Source: Acidobacteriaceae bacterium (GTDB lineage Bacteria; Acidobacteriota; Terriglobia; Terriglobales; Acidobacteriaceae). From it: a DNA stretch of 64,000 nt. The position numbers were made by a program, and so were the translations under genes. Of the stretch, positions 26,489 to 35,489 are shown piece by piece. The first letter of the stretch is position 1. The number at the start of each line of letters is the position of its first letter. The notes below the pieces were generated by a model. The model was not told the DNA's origin. It was given only the letters and a program-made list of their open reading frames with translations, and did no database searches. Where the stretch lies: the NCBI GenBank assembly GCA_031296355.1, contig JARLFX010000008.1, forward strand, positions 3,253 through 67,252. The letters run 5' to 3'.

Positions 26489-26923
26489 ATGAAGTACCGT
26501 CTTGTCACCCTGTGCGCCCTGCTGTTGCTCGGCGGATTTGCACAGGACGCGTTGGCAACCGAAAGCATGACGCTGCAGGACGCCCATCCCTTGTTGCGTC
26601 GGAACCTGGTCGATCATGAGGGCCCCGTCGGGACTCTGACGGTTTCACGATACCGGGGCGAAGGATGGGTGTTTGAATTTGTCGCGGCCCCGCCACGGAT
26701 AGCGCAATCTTTCGACCTTTCGGCAAAATGCAGCAACGGGCGAATCACGGCCGCAAATCGGGCAATTGGCCGTGTTGCGCTGCTGCTGCCAACCTGTACC
26801 CTCACCGGAGAGATCACCGTCGATCTGAACGGTCGCGAAGCCTTGAGCGAAGAAGGGATTGTTCTGTTGACTGAAAAAACAGATCCCGACGGTGCCGACC
26901 TTGGCGCCGGCCTGGGTCTTTAA
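26489..26923 (+). CDS. Small secreted protein of unknown function
   Basis: A 144-residue protein starting with a clear Sec signal peptide (MKYRLVTLCALLLLGGFAQDALA) and a GCGGAGA ribosome site before the ATG. The mature part has two cysteines (SAKCSNG and LPTCTLTG) spaced to allow one disulphide, and reads like a small beta-rich domain (GPVGTLTVSRYRGEGWVFEFVAAPP). I recognise no family. The same frame stays open far upstream (from 25472), but that stretch is only the antisense of the glycosyltransferase gene and is not considered coding. The gene is divergent from that glycosyltransferase. Confidence 0.6.
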   Translation: MKYRLVTLCALLLLGGFAQDALATESMTLQDAHPLLRRNLVDHEGPVGTLTVSRYRGEGWVFEFVAAPPRIAQSFDLSAKCSNGRITAANRAIGRVALLLPTCTLTGEITVDLNGREALSEEGIVLLTEKTDPDGADLGAGLGL

Positions 26924-27312
26924 ATGGAATGATGTTGTTCTTGGTCGAGATCTTGTAGGTCCGATGGTCGATCGTGCCGATTCCACCGAGGTTATGAGAT
27001 CGGCGATCAGCGGGAACAAACCACCGCATCTTGCTCGTGCACGCCAGCCGCTCACGGAGCGCCTTGCTGAGACGTTCTGGCGTCACGCCGCCGATGGCCG
27101 CGGCGTCGCGGTGCGCCCTTATATCTTGACTACTTTTTCATCGTGCTCCTGGAGCGATGGCATCGGGGGCGACAAGGACCAGAAGGGGGGAAGCATACCG
27201 TCCACAGTACAATCCGTTGTCTGCATCAACGCACCATGCCCATAATCCTGGTGTCAACGCCGCCATCAGCGAACAATGCAGGATAGGCGCGCTGCCAAAA
27301 CGCAAATTGGGC
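26924..27312. other. Intergenic region with possible gene remnant
   Basis: These 389 bases contain no supported gene. A minus-strand frame around 26930-27120 reads GGVTPERLSKALRERLACTSKMRWFVPADRRSHNLGGIGTIDH, which looks like real protein but has no clear start and runs into the neighbouring gene antisense. It may be a relic of a coding sequence. Confidence 0.35.
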
Positions 27313-27789
27313 TCATGGTGAACACGCGCCCTTTACTCCACGATTACACATTGCTGCAAGTTCATGTTGTGCAGTCTCAAACCCCTGTTTCGATGCCAGG
27401 CGAATGAGGCGTGTGGCTTCGGCATCGTCCCGGGTCACGCCGCGCCCTTGCTCATACAAGACACCAAGGTTCGTCTGGGCGACGGCATCCCCCGATGCTG
27501 CGGCTTTTTGCGCAACATTGAAAACCTCCGCGGCTCCACTTTCGGTCGGCGTCGCCGCGTAGGCAGCATACCGCTTTGAGAGCGCGATATCTGTTGCTGC
27601 GAGGGTGAGGACGGGCAGAACTGAGAGGATGAGGATGTCCGCAATGTTGTGACGGCGATCGGCATCGTCGCTGCGTGGCAACAAGACACCCAGAACCAAG
27701 CCAGGGCGAACGTCATACCATCCCCTCTCGAACCACAAAGCGTACCAACGCAGGAATTCTGGCTCGATACTTCTTGACAAGAAATGCAC
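27313..27789 (-). CDS. Short Sel1-repeat membrane or secreted protein
   Basis: A protein of up to 158 residues. A single hydrophobic stretch (about 50-68, ILILSVLPVLTLAATDIAL) is followed by a Sel1-like repeat region (DAVAQTNLGVLYEQGRGVTRDDAEATRLIRLASKQGFETAQHELAAMC). It ends with three cysteines in MCNRGVKGACSP and upstream. Only one to two repeats are present, against about eight in the Sel1 protein at 10.9 kb, so this could be a small scaffold or a truncated member. The start is uncertain, since the N-terminal 45 residues have no recognisable character and no ribosome site is visible. Confidence 0.5.
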   Translation of the reverse strand: MHFLSRSIEPEFLRWYALWFERGWYDVRPGLVLGVLLPRSDDADRRHNIADILILSVLPVLTLAATDIALSKRYAAYAATPTESGAAEVFNVAQKAAASGDAVAQTNLGVLYEQGRGVTRDDAEATRLIRLASKQGFETAQHELAAMCNRGVKGACSP

Positions 27790-27833
27790 CGACGGCTAGG
27801 TAGACTTATCTATATATTAAAAGATGGTGCAAC

Positions 27834-30287
27834 ATGCTTTGCAAAAAATCAAATCATATCGCTATTTATCACACGTGGCCAAAAATAAAAAATGCAGAAT
27901 ATGAAGTCATAACTCGCATAATAATTGCGGCGAAGAACATCGATCTCGATGTCACGATAATTGATAACGACGGGTACGTAATAAATTCAACAATATTAGA
28001 TTCAGATGGTACCAGAGTTGATCACGGTATGTGCGATTTTGCGATTTCTTTTCACTTTGAATCACCGAAAGTAATAGATTTTTATACGTATATTGCTCTC
28101 TGGAATCCGCTTGAATTCTATTTCATGTTTGGATACGATCCATCAATAGCTAAATTGATATCCCATGACGATGTGTTGTCGTGTGATTCTGATCTCGCAG
28201 ACGCTCACGCACTCAATTTATTTGGAGCAATTGATCGTCCCGTACAGCAACCTTTGCCGAAGATGTTTCACAGCGTCTCACAAAACGTTATTGAACCCCA
28301 CATTACGTCGCAAGCGAGACTATTCTATATTGGAATTAATTGGGAGAGAATCAATAACACTCGCGGGCGTCATCACGATCTTCTCGTTGATCTTGATAAG
28401 ACCGATATGCTTGACCTCTATGGTCCAGAAATTTTCGAAGGAGTCCGTCCGTGGGAAGGCTTCGATTGCTACCGTGGGTCGCTGCCTTTTGATGGAATAT
28501 CAACAATAGAGAGGATCGCTGACGCCGGAATTTGTCTCGCTTTCTCCTCTGCGGCACATCAGCGTACCGGCATTATGAGCAACCGGCTGTTCGAAGGCCT
28601 CGCTGCCGGTGCCTTCGTGATCGCCAACACGCACCCTTTCCTTGAGAAGCATTTCGGTAATCTTATCGCCACAGTTGACGATTCGCAATCACCGGAGAAG
28701 ATCCTTTTCGACGTCAAGGCGATCATATCCTGGGTCCGCAGGCATCCGGAGCAAGCGACAGAGCAAGCCAGGGCAGCACAGAAGATATTTCTTGAGCGTT
28801 TTCCACTCGAAAAATCGTTATTGGCCTTGATTGAAGGCCATGGCGCACGAGCGTCACATATAGAAAAATTACCGATTGACTTGCCGATGATTGACGCAAT
28901 CCTCGTATATTCGAGGCGGAGTTTCAATCGTCTGAAAGAGCAATTTGACAATGTGAAACAACAACTTCTGAAACCCTCTACCGTTTTTCTTATCCTGGAT
29001 GAAACTTGGTATGGCATGAATGCAAATCGCATCGCGGAAATGATCGCGACAATGCCATTTTCAGTAAAAATATTGACTGTTGAGATATTTGCGTACTCCG
29101 GCGTGATTCATGATATGGTTGGGCGTAAACGAAATATAGGTCCCACCATCTGGAATGCGATTTCCATGGTTACAGCTGAAGCATTTATTATTATGCCTCC
29201 TGAGGAGGATTTCTTTCACGACCATTTTTCGCGTTTAGGAACGTTGTTGATGAAGCATTCCAATTTTTTGGCCGTCGGTTCAGGCGTTGTTATTGAAGAA
29301 AAGAGATCGACGGATGTCGGTACACGATATTCCAGGCGCCTCGGCTATTTAGCGCCACCGTCTCTGGAATCGTATTTATATTGTAATAACACTCGTTATT
29401 CCGGATCTCATCTGTATCGTCGTTCCTTAAGAGATAAGCTCAGCGGTATTGTATTCGAATTATGCGATGGTCAGGAGCACAATTATTTGAACGGTGTTGC
29501 ATTTCTCGTATCCGGGGTTGGCTGGAGTCAAGCAGCGACGTTGGTCTACCGCGAGCATGATGCAGAGAACTCGTTGTCACCGACCATCAGTGTTGAGCAA
29601 CAGCATCAGTTCATTCGCGATTCCGTGCGTTCGGCGCCGGCCCGGTTTGACTTTCTGCGTCAACCAAAATTGCCTGACGTGATTTTCTCAACGCCGCTCG
29701 GTAACCCGATACAATGGGACCATATGCGCCAGGCGAAAGAAATCGGCGCCCTGATGGAGATGGGAGTGACTTACACGTTTACTCTGGGCGGCTCCGGGCT
29801 TAAGTACCTCGCATCGGGTTTTTCTCAAGCAGAGAGTGTCGGGACGTGGACTCATGGAAAAATCGGCATTATTGAGTTCTCCATTGGCGTACCAGAAAAT
29901 TATCTAACGAAACCAACCTGGATAACTCTAACGCTTGAATTGTGGGGTGTGCCCGATAAATATCGTCGCAAGCAATCCATTACCGTCATGGTGAACGGAA
30001 ACTGGATCGGCCATCAGCCTATCGGCTCGAGTAATGCGCCGTATGATTTTCCATTTAAGAGTGACATTTTGGAAGAGGGGCGCAGCGTCAGGCTGAAACT
30101 CATTTGCGATCATGCCGAACAAACGAAAGATGATAGTGGCGCTATCCTTGACGCTCGTTTCCTTGGGGTCATGGTTCGGTCGATTCGCGTTGACATCGCG
30201 TCGCCGGCAAGCCTGGGCAGGAAGATAATCGATAATATCCCGCAGCTCATTGAGGGTGCCAAAAAACATTGGTTGAAAAGATCGTGA
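27834..30287 (+). CDS. Multidomain glycosyltransferase (GT-B + GT-A-like + C-terminal beta domain)
   Basis: An 817-residue protein in three parts. Residues 1-340 look like a group 1 (GT-B) glycosyltransferase: LFYIGINWERI, then GICLAFSSAAHQRTGIMSNRLFEGLAAGAFVIANTHPFLEKHF, the donor-site region of GT4 relatives. Residues about 350-600 resemble a GT-A-like domain with AFIIMPPEEDFFHDHFSRL in the place of a DXD motif and GSHLYRRSL. Residues about 640-800 form a beta-sandwich-like domain ending DARFLGVMVRSIRVDI, a tail shared by large alphaproteobacterial surface-glycan transferases. The start has AGATGG upstream. The first two thirds are AT-rich, with rare codons relative to neighbours. No flanking operon partner on this strand. 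The product is probably a chain-extending enzyme adding two residues. Confidence 0.7.
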   Translation: MLCKKSNHIAIYHTWPKIKNAEYEVITRIIIAAKNIDLDVTIIDNDGYVINSTILDSDGTRVDHGMCDFAISFHFESPKVIDFYTYIALWNPLEFYFMFGYDPSIAKLISHDDVLSCDSDLADAHALNLFGAIDRPVQQPLPKMFHSVSQNVIEPHITSQARLFYIGINWERINNTRGRHHDLLVDLDKTDMLDLYGPEIFEGVRPWEGFDCYRGSLPFDGISTIERIADAGICLAFSSAAHQRTGIMSNRLFEGLAAGAFVIANTHPFLEKHFGNLIATVDDSQSPEKILFDVKAIISWVRRHPEQATEQARAAQKIFLERFPLEKSLLALIEGHGARASHIEKLPIDLPMIDAILVYSRRSFNRLKEQFDNVKQQLLKPSTVFLILDETWYGMNANRIAEMIATMPFSVKILTVEIFAYSGVIHDMVGRKRNIGPTIWNAISMVTAEAFIIMPPEEDFFHDHFSRLGTLLMKHSNFLAVGSGVVIEEKRSTDVGTRYSRRLGYLAPPSLESYLYCNNTRYSGSHLYRRSLRDKLSGIVFELCDGQEHNYLNGVAFLVSGVGWSQAATLVYREHDAENSLSPTISVEQQHQFIRDSVRSAPARFDFLRQPKLPDVIFSTPLGNPIQWDHMRQAKEIGALMEMGVTYTFTLGGSGLKYLASGFSQAESVGTWTHGKIGIIEFSIGVPENYLTKPTWITLTLELWGVPDKYRRKQSITVMVNGNWIGHQPIGSSNAPYDFPFKSDILEEGRSVRLKLICDHAEQTKDDSGAILDARFLGVMVRSIRVDIASPASLGRKIIDNIPQLIEGAKKHWLKRS

Positions 30288-30646
30288 CTGCGTGTGTCGT
30301 GAGGATGTGTCAATTATCAAAATCGTGTTAATGTAGATATCATGCGACATCGACAGATGATAGGTTGTAAAGGGCCATTCCGTGCTTGCACCGAATGCTT
30401 GACCAGAGATGTCCGTGATCCGTCTGCGTCTTGTGGATAACCGAGCGGGTAGAGGGGAGATTTAACCCTTGGGATATCCCTGCGCTCCTCCCCGGCTCTG
30501 CACCTGAACGGCGCTTTTTCCGGTAAATCGGTTTTCCGGAAGGCAGAAGGCGTGCTTGTTGCGGCTCACAATGACTCTTCCCAGGGGCAGGGGAACCGCT
30601 TAACAGTATGCCGGCTTTTCTGCCGGATTTCGAAAGGAGCAATCGC
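30288..30646. other. Intergenic leader with local secondary structure
   Basis: These 359 bases precede a small gene with a strong ribosome site. They contain a short hairpin CCGGC-TTTTCT-GCCGG (30611-30626) just before that site, and a possible GGGGAG/CTCCCC pairing around 30456-30500. No coding frame is supported. I cannot assign it to a known riboswitch. Confidence 0.4.
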
Positions 30647-30922
30647 ATGAGTTATGAACAGGTCGAGGAGGCATGGTCGCTGTCGGATGCTGCTCGCGAA
30701 TGGGCGGCGCAACAGGGCCGGCCGCTGCAGCCGAATGATTATTGGCAGCCGCTGTTTGCCGTTTCGCCCTTGGTCGATGCCGAGCGCACTTTGCGCGAAG
30801 GGGGCAATCCCCTGGCCCGGGTATTCTTGAAGTCACCTTATGGCTTGCAGTATCGGCCGGATCATCAGGATTGGATTCCGTTCCGTCACGGCGAAGTCAA
30901 GCTCGAGCCGCTGAATTTCTAA
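30647..30922 (+). CDS. Small hypothetical protein
   Basis: A 91-residue soluble protein with a textbook ribosome site (AAAGGAG eight bases before the ATG). It is rich in aromatic and proline residues in the centre (PNDYWQPLFAVSPLV) and has conserved-looking blocks ERTLREGGNPLARVFLKSPYGLQYRPDHQDWIPFRHGEVKLEPLNF. I do not recognise a family. It has no signal peptide and no membrane helix. It stands alone between the 817-aa glycosyltransferase and the convergent UDP-sugar dehydrogenase, and may form its own transcription unit. Confidence 0.6.
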   Translation: MSYEQVEEAWSLSDAAREWAAQQGRPLQPNDYWQPLFAVSPLVDAERTLREGGNPLARVFLKSPYGLQYRPDHQDWIPFRHGEVKLEPLNF

Positions 30923-31081
30923 TCTTGTCCGGAATTTGCCTGCCAGTGTGTTGCCCTTGTCGGTTGGTTCGGACGGCGTCGTTTGGGCGTTATGCCGACG
31001 AAGCAAATCGGAAGCGGATGATACGGCGGAATAGCGGGCCCCGGGGATCCAATTTCCCGGGTTCTGCTGACGAAAACGGCA

Positions 31082-31120
31082 AGATGGTGGCGGTCGCCGG
31101 AAGAGAGACCGCCACCATCT
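31082..31120 (-). terminator. Strong hairpin directly after the UDP-sugar dehydrogenase
   Basis: AGATGGTGGCGGTC at 31082-31095 pairs perfectly with 31107-31120 over 14 bases around an 11-base loop. It begins two bases beyond the stop codon of the minus-strand dehydrogenase gene. The T-run that follows on that strand is poor (TTGCCGTTTTCG), so it may act as a terminator or as an mRNA 3' stabiliser. Confidence 0.55.
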
Positions 31121-31122
31121 CG

Positions 31123-32418
31123 CTAAAGCCGCCACAGCGAGACCGTTGAAGGGCACAGGTGACGATCCAGGCAGCCGCGAACATCGGCAACCAGACCCGA
31201 GCCATTCTGCAAACACCGCTGCAAGAGCGGCCAGCCGGCGCTGCGATAGCTGTGGTGGGGAACCGCCAGCACGACGCCATGAGCGGGCTCGATGGCGTCA
31301 AGCGCCGTCGGGGCCAGTCCCAGCTCGGCCTGGATCTCATCGGGATCGGCGAGCGGATCGTGGACCTGGACGATGGCGCCGAATTCCTGCAGTTCGCGGA
31401 CAATGTCGACGACGCGGCTATTGCGCAAATCGGGCACATCCTCTTTGAAAGTGAGCCCAAGCACGACAATCTTGAGCGGACCGTGACGACCGGCGGCCCG
31501 CAGGCGCTTCAGGAGCTGCTGTGCGACGAATGGCCCCATTGAATCGTTAATCCGGCGGCCTGCCAGAATGACCTCGGGATGATGTCCGGCCTGCTCGGCA
31601 CAATAGGTCAGATAATAGGGATCGATGCCAATGCAGTGGCCCCCGACGAGACCCGGTGTGAAACGCAGAAAATTCCACTTGGTTCCTGCGGCTTCCAGGA
31701 CATCAAGGGTATCGAGATCCAGTCGCTGGCAGATCAGGGCTAACTCGTTCATCAATGCGACGTTGAGGTCACGTTGGGTGTTTTCAATCGCCTTGGCGGC
31801 TTCGGCGGTTCGGATTGATGACGCCCGGAAAATGCCCGCCGTAACGACATCGCCATAGACCGCGGCGATCAGATCAAGGGCAGGCTGATCCTGAGCGGAT
31901 ACGACTTTGACGATCGTCTCAAAGCGATGGGTTGCATCACCGGGATTGATCCGCTCGGGGCTATAACCGACGGAGAAGTCACGGCCGGCGGCTAAACCCG
32001 ATGCCTGTTCCAGAATCGGCAGGCAAAGGTCTTCGGTAACGCCGGGATAGACCGTCGATTCATAGACAACGATGTCGCCCGGTTTCAAATATCGGCCCAC
32101 GGCTTGGCTGGCCGACAGCACCGCGGACAAGTCGGGCCGACGATCCGGAGCAATCGGGGTCGGCACCGTAACGATATGGAAATCGGCTTGACCCAAGAGG
32201 GCGGGGTCGGCAGTCAAATTGAGCGGCAGTGTGGTGAGCTCATCGGCTGATCGCGGTGTCAACTCACGGGTTCGATCATGGCCGCGTCGAAGTTCACGGA
32301 TCCGATTCTGATCCTTGTCGTATCCGATGACGGGGGTGCCCTGTCGGGCAAAGGCTACCGCAACCGGCAATCCGACGTAACCAAGGCCGATCACAGAAAT
32401 CCGACGGGAGTGTGTCAT
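31123..32418 (-). CDS. UDP-N-acetyl-hexosamine 6-dehydrogenase (TviB/WbpA-like)
   Basis: A 431-residue NAD-dependent enzyme oxidising a UDP-HexNAc C6 hydroxyl to a carboxylate in two steps. The N terminus VIGLGYVGLPVAVAFARQG binds NAD; STVYPGVTEDLCLPILEQ and GYSPERINPGDATH follow. The catalytic cysteine lies in GLVGGHCIGIDPYYLTYCAEQAGH, and the C-terminal domain has VLGLTFKEDVPDLRNSRVVDIV. The YSPERINPGD and KWNFLRFTPGLVGGHCIGIDPYYL segments favour the Vi-antigen TviB group (UDP-GlcNAc/GalNAc) over UDP-glucose dehydrogenases. The product, a UDP-HexNAc uronate, would feed an acidic surface polysaccharide. Transcribed divergently from secA. The downstream epimerase TviC-type partner is not adjacent. 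Confidence 0.9.
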   Translation of the reverse strand: MTHSRRISVIGLGYVGLPVAVAFARQGTPVIGYDKDQNRIRELRRGHDRTRELTPRSADELTTLPLNLTADPALLGQADFHIVTVPTPIAPDRRPDLSAVLSASQAVGRYLKPGDIVVYESTVYPGVTEDLCLPILEQASGLAAGRDFSVGYSPERINPGDATHRFETIVKVVSAQDQPALDLIAAVYGDVVTAGIFRASSIRTAEAAKAIENTQRDLNVALMNELALICQRLDLDTLDVLEAAGTKWNFLRFTPGLVGGHCIGIDPYYLTYCAEQAGHHPEVILAGRRINDSMGPFVAQQLLKRLRAAGRHGPLKIVVLGLTFKEDVPDLRNSRVVDIVRELQEFGAIVQVHDPLADPDEIQAELGLAPTALDAIEPAHGVVLAVPHHSYRSAGWPLLQRCLQNGSGLVADVRGCLDRHLCPSTVSLWRL

Positions 32419-32596
32419 TCAAAAATCCGTTCACCAGAAATTTGCCTAGCAACCAGCCCCGGACGTCTGGGACAGCACCGTTACCGGCGCGCCGGAACCA
32501 TTGGGTCGTTCTGATCCCGTCGCCAGGGAATGCCGCCATACAAGCATCTTTTCGTTGCTCTGCCCATCGCCGTCTCCAGACGCTGGGGAGACCGGT

Positions 32597-32614
32597 AATC
32601 CGGTGGACCGGATT
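32597..32614. promoter_or_regulatory. Palindrome, possible operator
   Basis: AATCCGGTGGACCGGATT has perfect 8-base arms around a GG centre. It lies about 40 bases upstream of the candidate secA promoter and about 180 bases before the divergent dehydrogenase ATG. The position would suit a dimeric regulator, but none is identified. Confidence 0.4.
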
Positions 32615-32652
32615 GCGCCGTTATCGTCGCACCGCCGCAGGCAACGGAATGA

Positions 32653-32682
32653 TTGACGCTGCTTCACCGGACTTTCTATGTC
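32653..32682 (+). promoter_or_regulatory. Candidate secA promoter
   Basis: TTGACG (32653-32658) and TATGTC (32677-32682) are separated by 18 bases. The -10 match is only moderate. The predicted start would leave a leader of about 160 bases before the secA ATG. Confidence 0.3.
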
Positions 32683-32850
32683 ATAGGCATTCCGCCGACC
32701 GGTGAGGTTCGTATGCCAAGTCGGTTTTTTAGGGTCGATGCAGGATTATCGTCGACATGGTTCGGGAAGCGGACAAGGCGAGTTCGTTTTCTTCCCTGTC
32801 ATGTCCGTGGTGCCGTTGTCGGCTTTTGGTTTCCTGATCCGAGGTCTTCC

Positions 32851-35451
32851 ATGTTCGGCGTTATCGCTCGCAAATTGTTCGGCACGATCAATGATCGCGC
32901 GATTAAGGATCTGCAAAAACAGGTTGCCGCGATCAACGCGTTGGAACCATCGGTCACCGCGCTGTCCGATGAGGCCCTGAGAGGACGTACAGAATGGCTT
33001 CGGGAACGATTGAGCCGGGGAGAAAGCCCGGACGATGTGCTCGCGGACGCGTTTGCGACGGTGCGGGACGCGGCACGGCGGGTTTTGGGGCAACGTCCGT
33101 TTGACGTCCAGTTGATGGGTGGCATTGTCCTGCATCAGGGTAAGATTGCCGAAATGGGAACCGGAGAAGGCAAGACGCTGGTCGCGACATTGCCCGTCTA
33201 CCTCAACGCCCTGGCCGGCAAAGGCGTTCATGTTATCACCGTCAACGATTACCTGGCCCGTCGCGATAGTGCCTGGATGGGGCGCGTCTATCATTTCCTC
33301 GGCCTGAGCGTTGGCTGCATTGCGCCGGACTTGACAGAGGACCAACGGCATGCCGCGTATGCCTGTGACGTGGTGTATGGTACGCACAGCGAATTTGGTT
33401 TTGACCATCTTCGTGACAACATGGTCTATGATGTCACCAACCAGGTGCAACGCGCTTTTCATTACGGGATCGTCGATGAGGTCGATTCGATTCTGATCGA
33501 TGAAGCGCGGACACCGCTGATCATCACAGGTCCAGCACCAGACAGCTCATCACTTTACGCAGATGTCGATCGGATCATACCAGAGTTCGATAAGACTGAT
33601 TACGAGGTTAATGAGCGGGACCGGACCGTCACCTTGACGGAATTCGGAACCGAGAAGGCCGAATCCCTGTTGCGTGATGCCGGTTTGCTCAAGACAGAAT
33701 CGCTCTATGATTTGGCTAATGTCGCGCTGGTTCATCATTTACGCCAGTCTTTGGATGCGCACATCTTATATGAACGGGACCGTGACTATATTGTTAAAAG
33801 TGGCAAGGTTCTGATCGTCGACAGTTTCAGTGGGCGTATCATGGAGGGGCGGCGCTACGCAGAGGGCTTGCACCAGGCGCTGGAGGCCAAGGAGCGGGTA
33901 GCAATTGAACCGGAGACCCGGACGCTGGCCTCGATAACCTATCAGAACTATTTCCGGCTTTATCCTAAACTGGCTGGCATGACCGGAACCGCCGTGACCG
34001 AGATTGAGGAATTTAGCAATATTTATAACCTCGATGTTGTAACGATCCCGACCAACCGGCCAAGACGTCGCATCGATTCCGAGGATGCGATCTATCGGAG
34101 TACGCGTGAGAAATACGGTGCCATCCTCAAGCAGATCGAGGACTGTCACAGCCGGGGACAGCCGGTGCTGGTCGGCACGGTTTCCATTGAGAAATCGGAA
34201 CTCCTGTCGGCCTTGTTGAAAAAGCGTGATATTCCGCACAATGTCCTGAATGCCCGCCATCACGAACGGGAAGCCATCCTGGTCGCGCAGGCCGGTCGAC
34301 CCCGTACCGTGACGATCGCCACGAACATGGCGGGGCGCGGCACGGACATTCAGCTCGGCGGTAACCTGGACCTGAGGCTGGACATGGAACTGGCCGATAT
34401 CCAGGATCCAGCCGCACGGGATGGGCATACGGCGACAATCCGTGCCGAAATTGAGGCCGCACGCGAACAGGTTCGGCAGGCCGGTGGCCTGTTTGTCATT
34501 GGAACCGAGCGTCATGATTCACGACGGATTGACAATCAGCTGCGCGGGCGGGCAGGCCGCCAGGGCGATCCTGGAGCCACGCAGTTTTTTCTCTCGCTCG
34601 AAGACGACCTGCTGCGCCGCTTCGGCTCCGAGCGAATGGATGGCATGTTGCAGTCCTTGGGAATGGCTGATGGCGAAGCCGTCGTGCATACCTGGATCAG
34701 CAAGGCCATCGAAAGGGCTCAGCAGCGGGTCGAAGCCAATCATTTCGATTTACGCAAGGGGCTTCTGCGGTTCGACGATGTGATTAACGAACAGCGTAAG
34801 GCCATTTACGACTATCGACAGGAGATCCTGGGCGGCGAGGGGTTGCTCGATACGCTTGAGGTCATGCGCCACGATACCGTCGCGGCCCTGGTGGCCAAGG
34901 CCATTCCTCATCATTCATACAGCGAACAGTGGGATCTTGCCGGGCTGCAGGAACAGGCCCAGCAGATTTTTGATCTTCCGCTTGCGATTGTAGATTGGGG
35001 TCACGAAGAGGGTATCGCCGAAAGTGAAATTGAGCAACGGCTACAGCGCGTGACCGATGAGCGGATGGCGCAGAAGCTGCAAACCTATGGTTCCGCGCGG
35101 ATGCAAATGGGTGTGCAACATTTTGCCCTGCGGGCTCTGGATGATTTGTGGCAGGAGCATCTTCTGACGCTCGATTATCTGCGCCATGGCATCAATCTTC
35201 GCGCCCATGCCCAGGTCGAGCCGCTCAATGAGTACAAGCGGGAAGCGCTGTCACTGTTCAAGATCCTGCTGGACCGGTTGCGTGAAGCGATCACCAGCGT
35301 GGCAAGCCGGATCGAGGTTTGTGAGTCCGCGCCAACGCCGGATGTGGTCGATCCTGATCCATTGACATCCCGCAACGCCTTGTGTCCTTGCGGGAGCGGT
35401 AAACGCTATAAACACTGTCACGGACGCCTGGATCCGTTGGCTTCAGCGTGA
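32851..35451 (+). CDS. secA: Preprotein translocase ATPase SecA (divergent)
   Basis: An 866-residue SecA, the motor that drives unfolded proteins through SecYEG. Domains in order: NBD1 with the Walker A region [15 protein letters not shown] (about residue 103), DEAD-type [18 protein letters not shown], preprotein cross-linking domain, NBD2 with [14 protein letters not shown] and [17 protein letters not shown], helical scaffold and wing ([29 protein letters not shown]), then a SEC-C zinc tail [17 protein letters not shown]. The ATG at 32851 starts the usual [11 protein letters not shown]. Some normally fixed positions differ: MGTGEGKT instead of MKT/MRT and [16 protein letters not shown] instead of YGTNNEFGFDYLRDNM. 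It may be an accessory SecA2-like copy, or the housekeeping one in a divergent lineage. It is near secreted-protein and T2SS genes. Confidence 0.93.
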   Translation: MFGVIARKLFGTINDRAIKDLQKQVAAINALEPSVTALSDEALRGRTEWLRERLSRGESPDDVLADAFATVRDAARRVLGQRPFDVQLMGGIVLHQGKIAEMGTGEGKTLVATLPVYLNALAGKGVHVITVNDYLARRDSAWMGRVYHFLGLSVGCIAPDLTEDQRHAAYACDVVYGTHSEFGFDHLRDNMVYDVTNQVQRAFHYGIVDEVDSILIDEARTPLIITGPAPDSSSLYADVDRIIPEFDKTDYEVNERDRTVTLTEFGTEKAESLLRDAGLLKTESLYDLANVALVHHLRQSLDAHILYERDRDYIVKSGKVLIVDSFSGRIMEGRRYAEGLHQALEAKERVAIEPETRTLASITYQNYFRLYPKLAGMTGTAVTEIEEFSNIYNLDVVTIPTNRPRRRIDSEDAIYRSTREKYGAILKQIEDCHSRGQPVLVGTVSIEKSELLSALLKKRDIPHNVLNARHHEREAILVAQAGRPRTVTIATNMAGRGTDIQLGGNLDLRLDMELADIQDPAARDGHTATIRAEIEAAREQVRQAGGLFVIGTERHDSRRIDNQLRGRAGRQGDPGATQFFLSLEDDLLRRFGSERMDGMLQSLGMADGEAVVHTWISKAIERAQQRVEANHFDLRKGLLRFDDVINEQRKAIYDYRQEILGGEGLLDTLEVMRHDTVAALVAKAIPHHSYSEQWDLAGLQEQAQQIFDLPLAIVDWGHEEGIAESEIEQRLQRVTDERMAQKLQTYGSARMQMGVQHFALRALDDLWQEHLLTLDYLRHGINLRAHAQVEPLNEYKREALSLFKILLDRLREAITSVASRIEVCESAPTPDVVDPDPLTSRNALCPCGSGKRYKHCHGRLDPLASA

Positions 35452-35489
35452 TCGGGAACCGTCTGCTTCCACCGGGGAAAAGAGGTACC

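Larger units (their letters stand above)
32419..32850. other. Divergent control region between UDP-sugar dehydrogenase and secA
   Basis: These 432 bases carry the 18-base palindrome and the candidate secA promoter listed separately. The secA frame is open from 32653, but the N-terminal SecA sequence ([11 protein letters not shown]) begins at 32851, so the upstream part is taken as leader. Confidence 0.55.
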
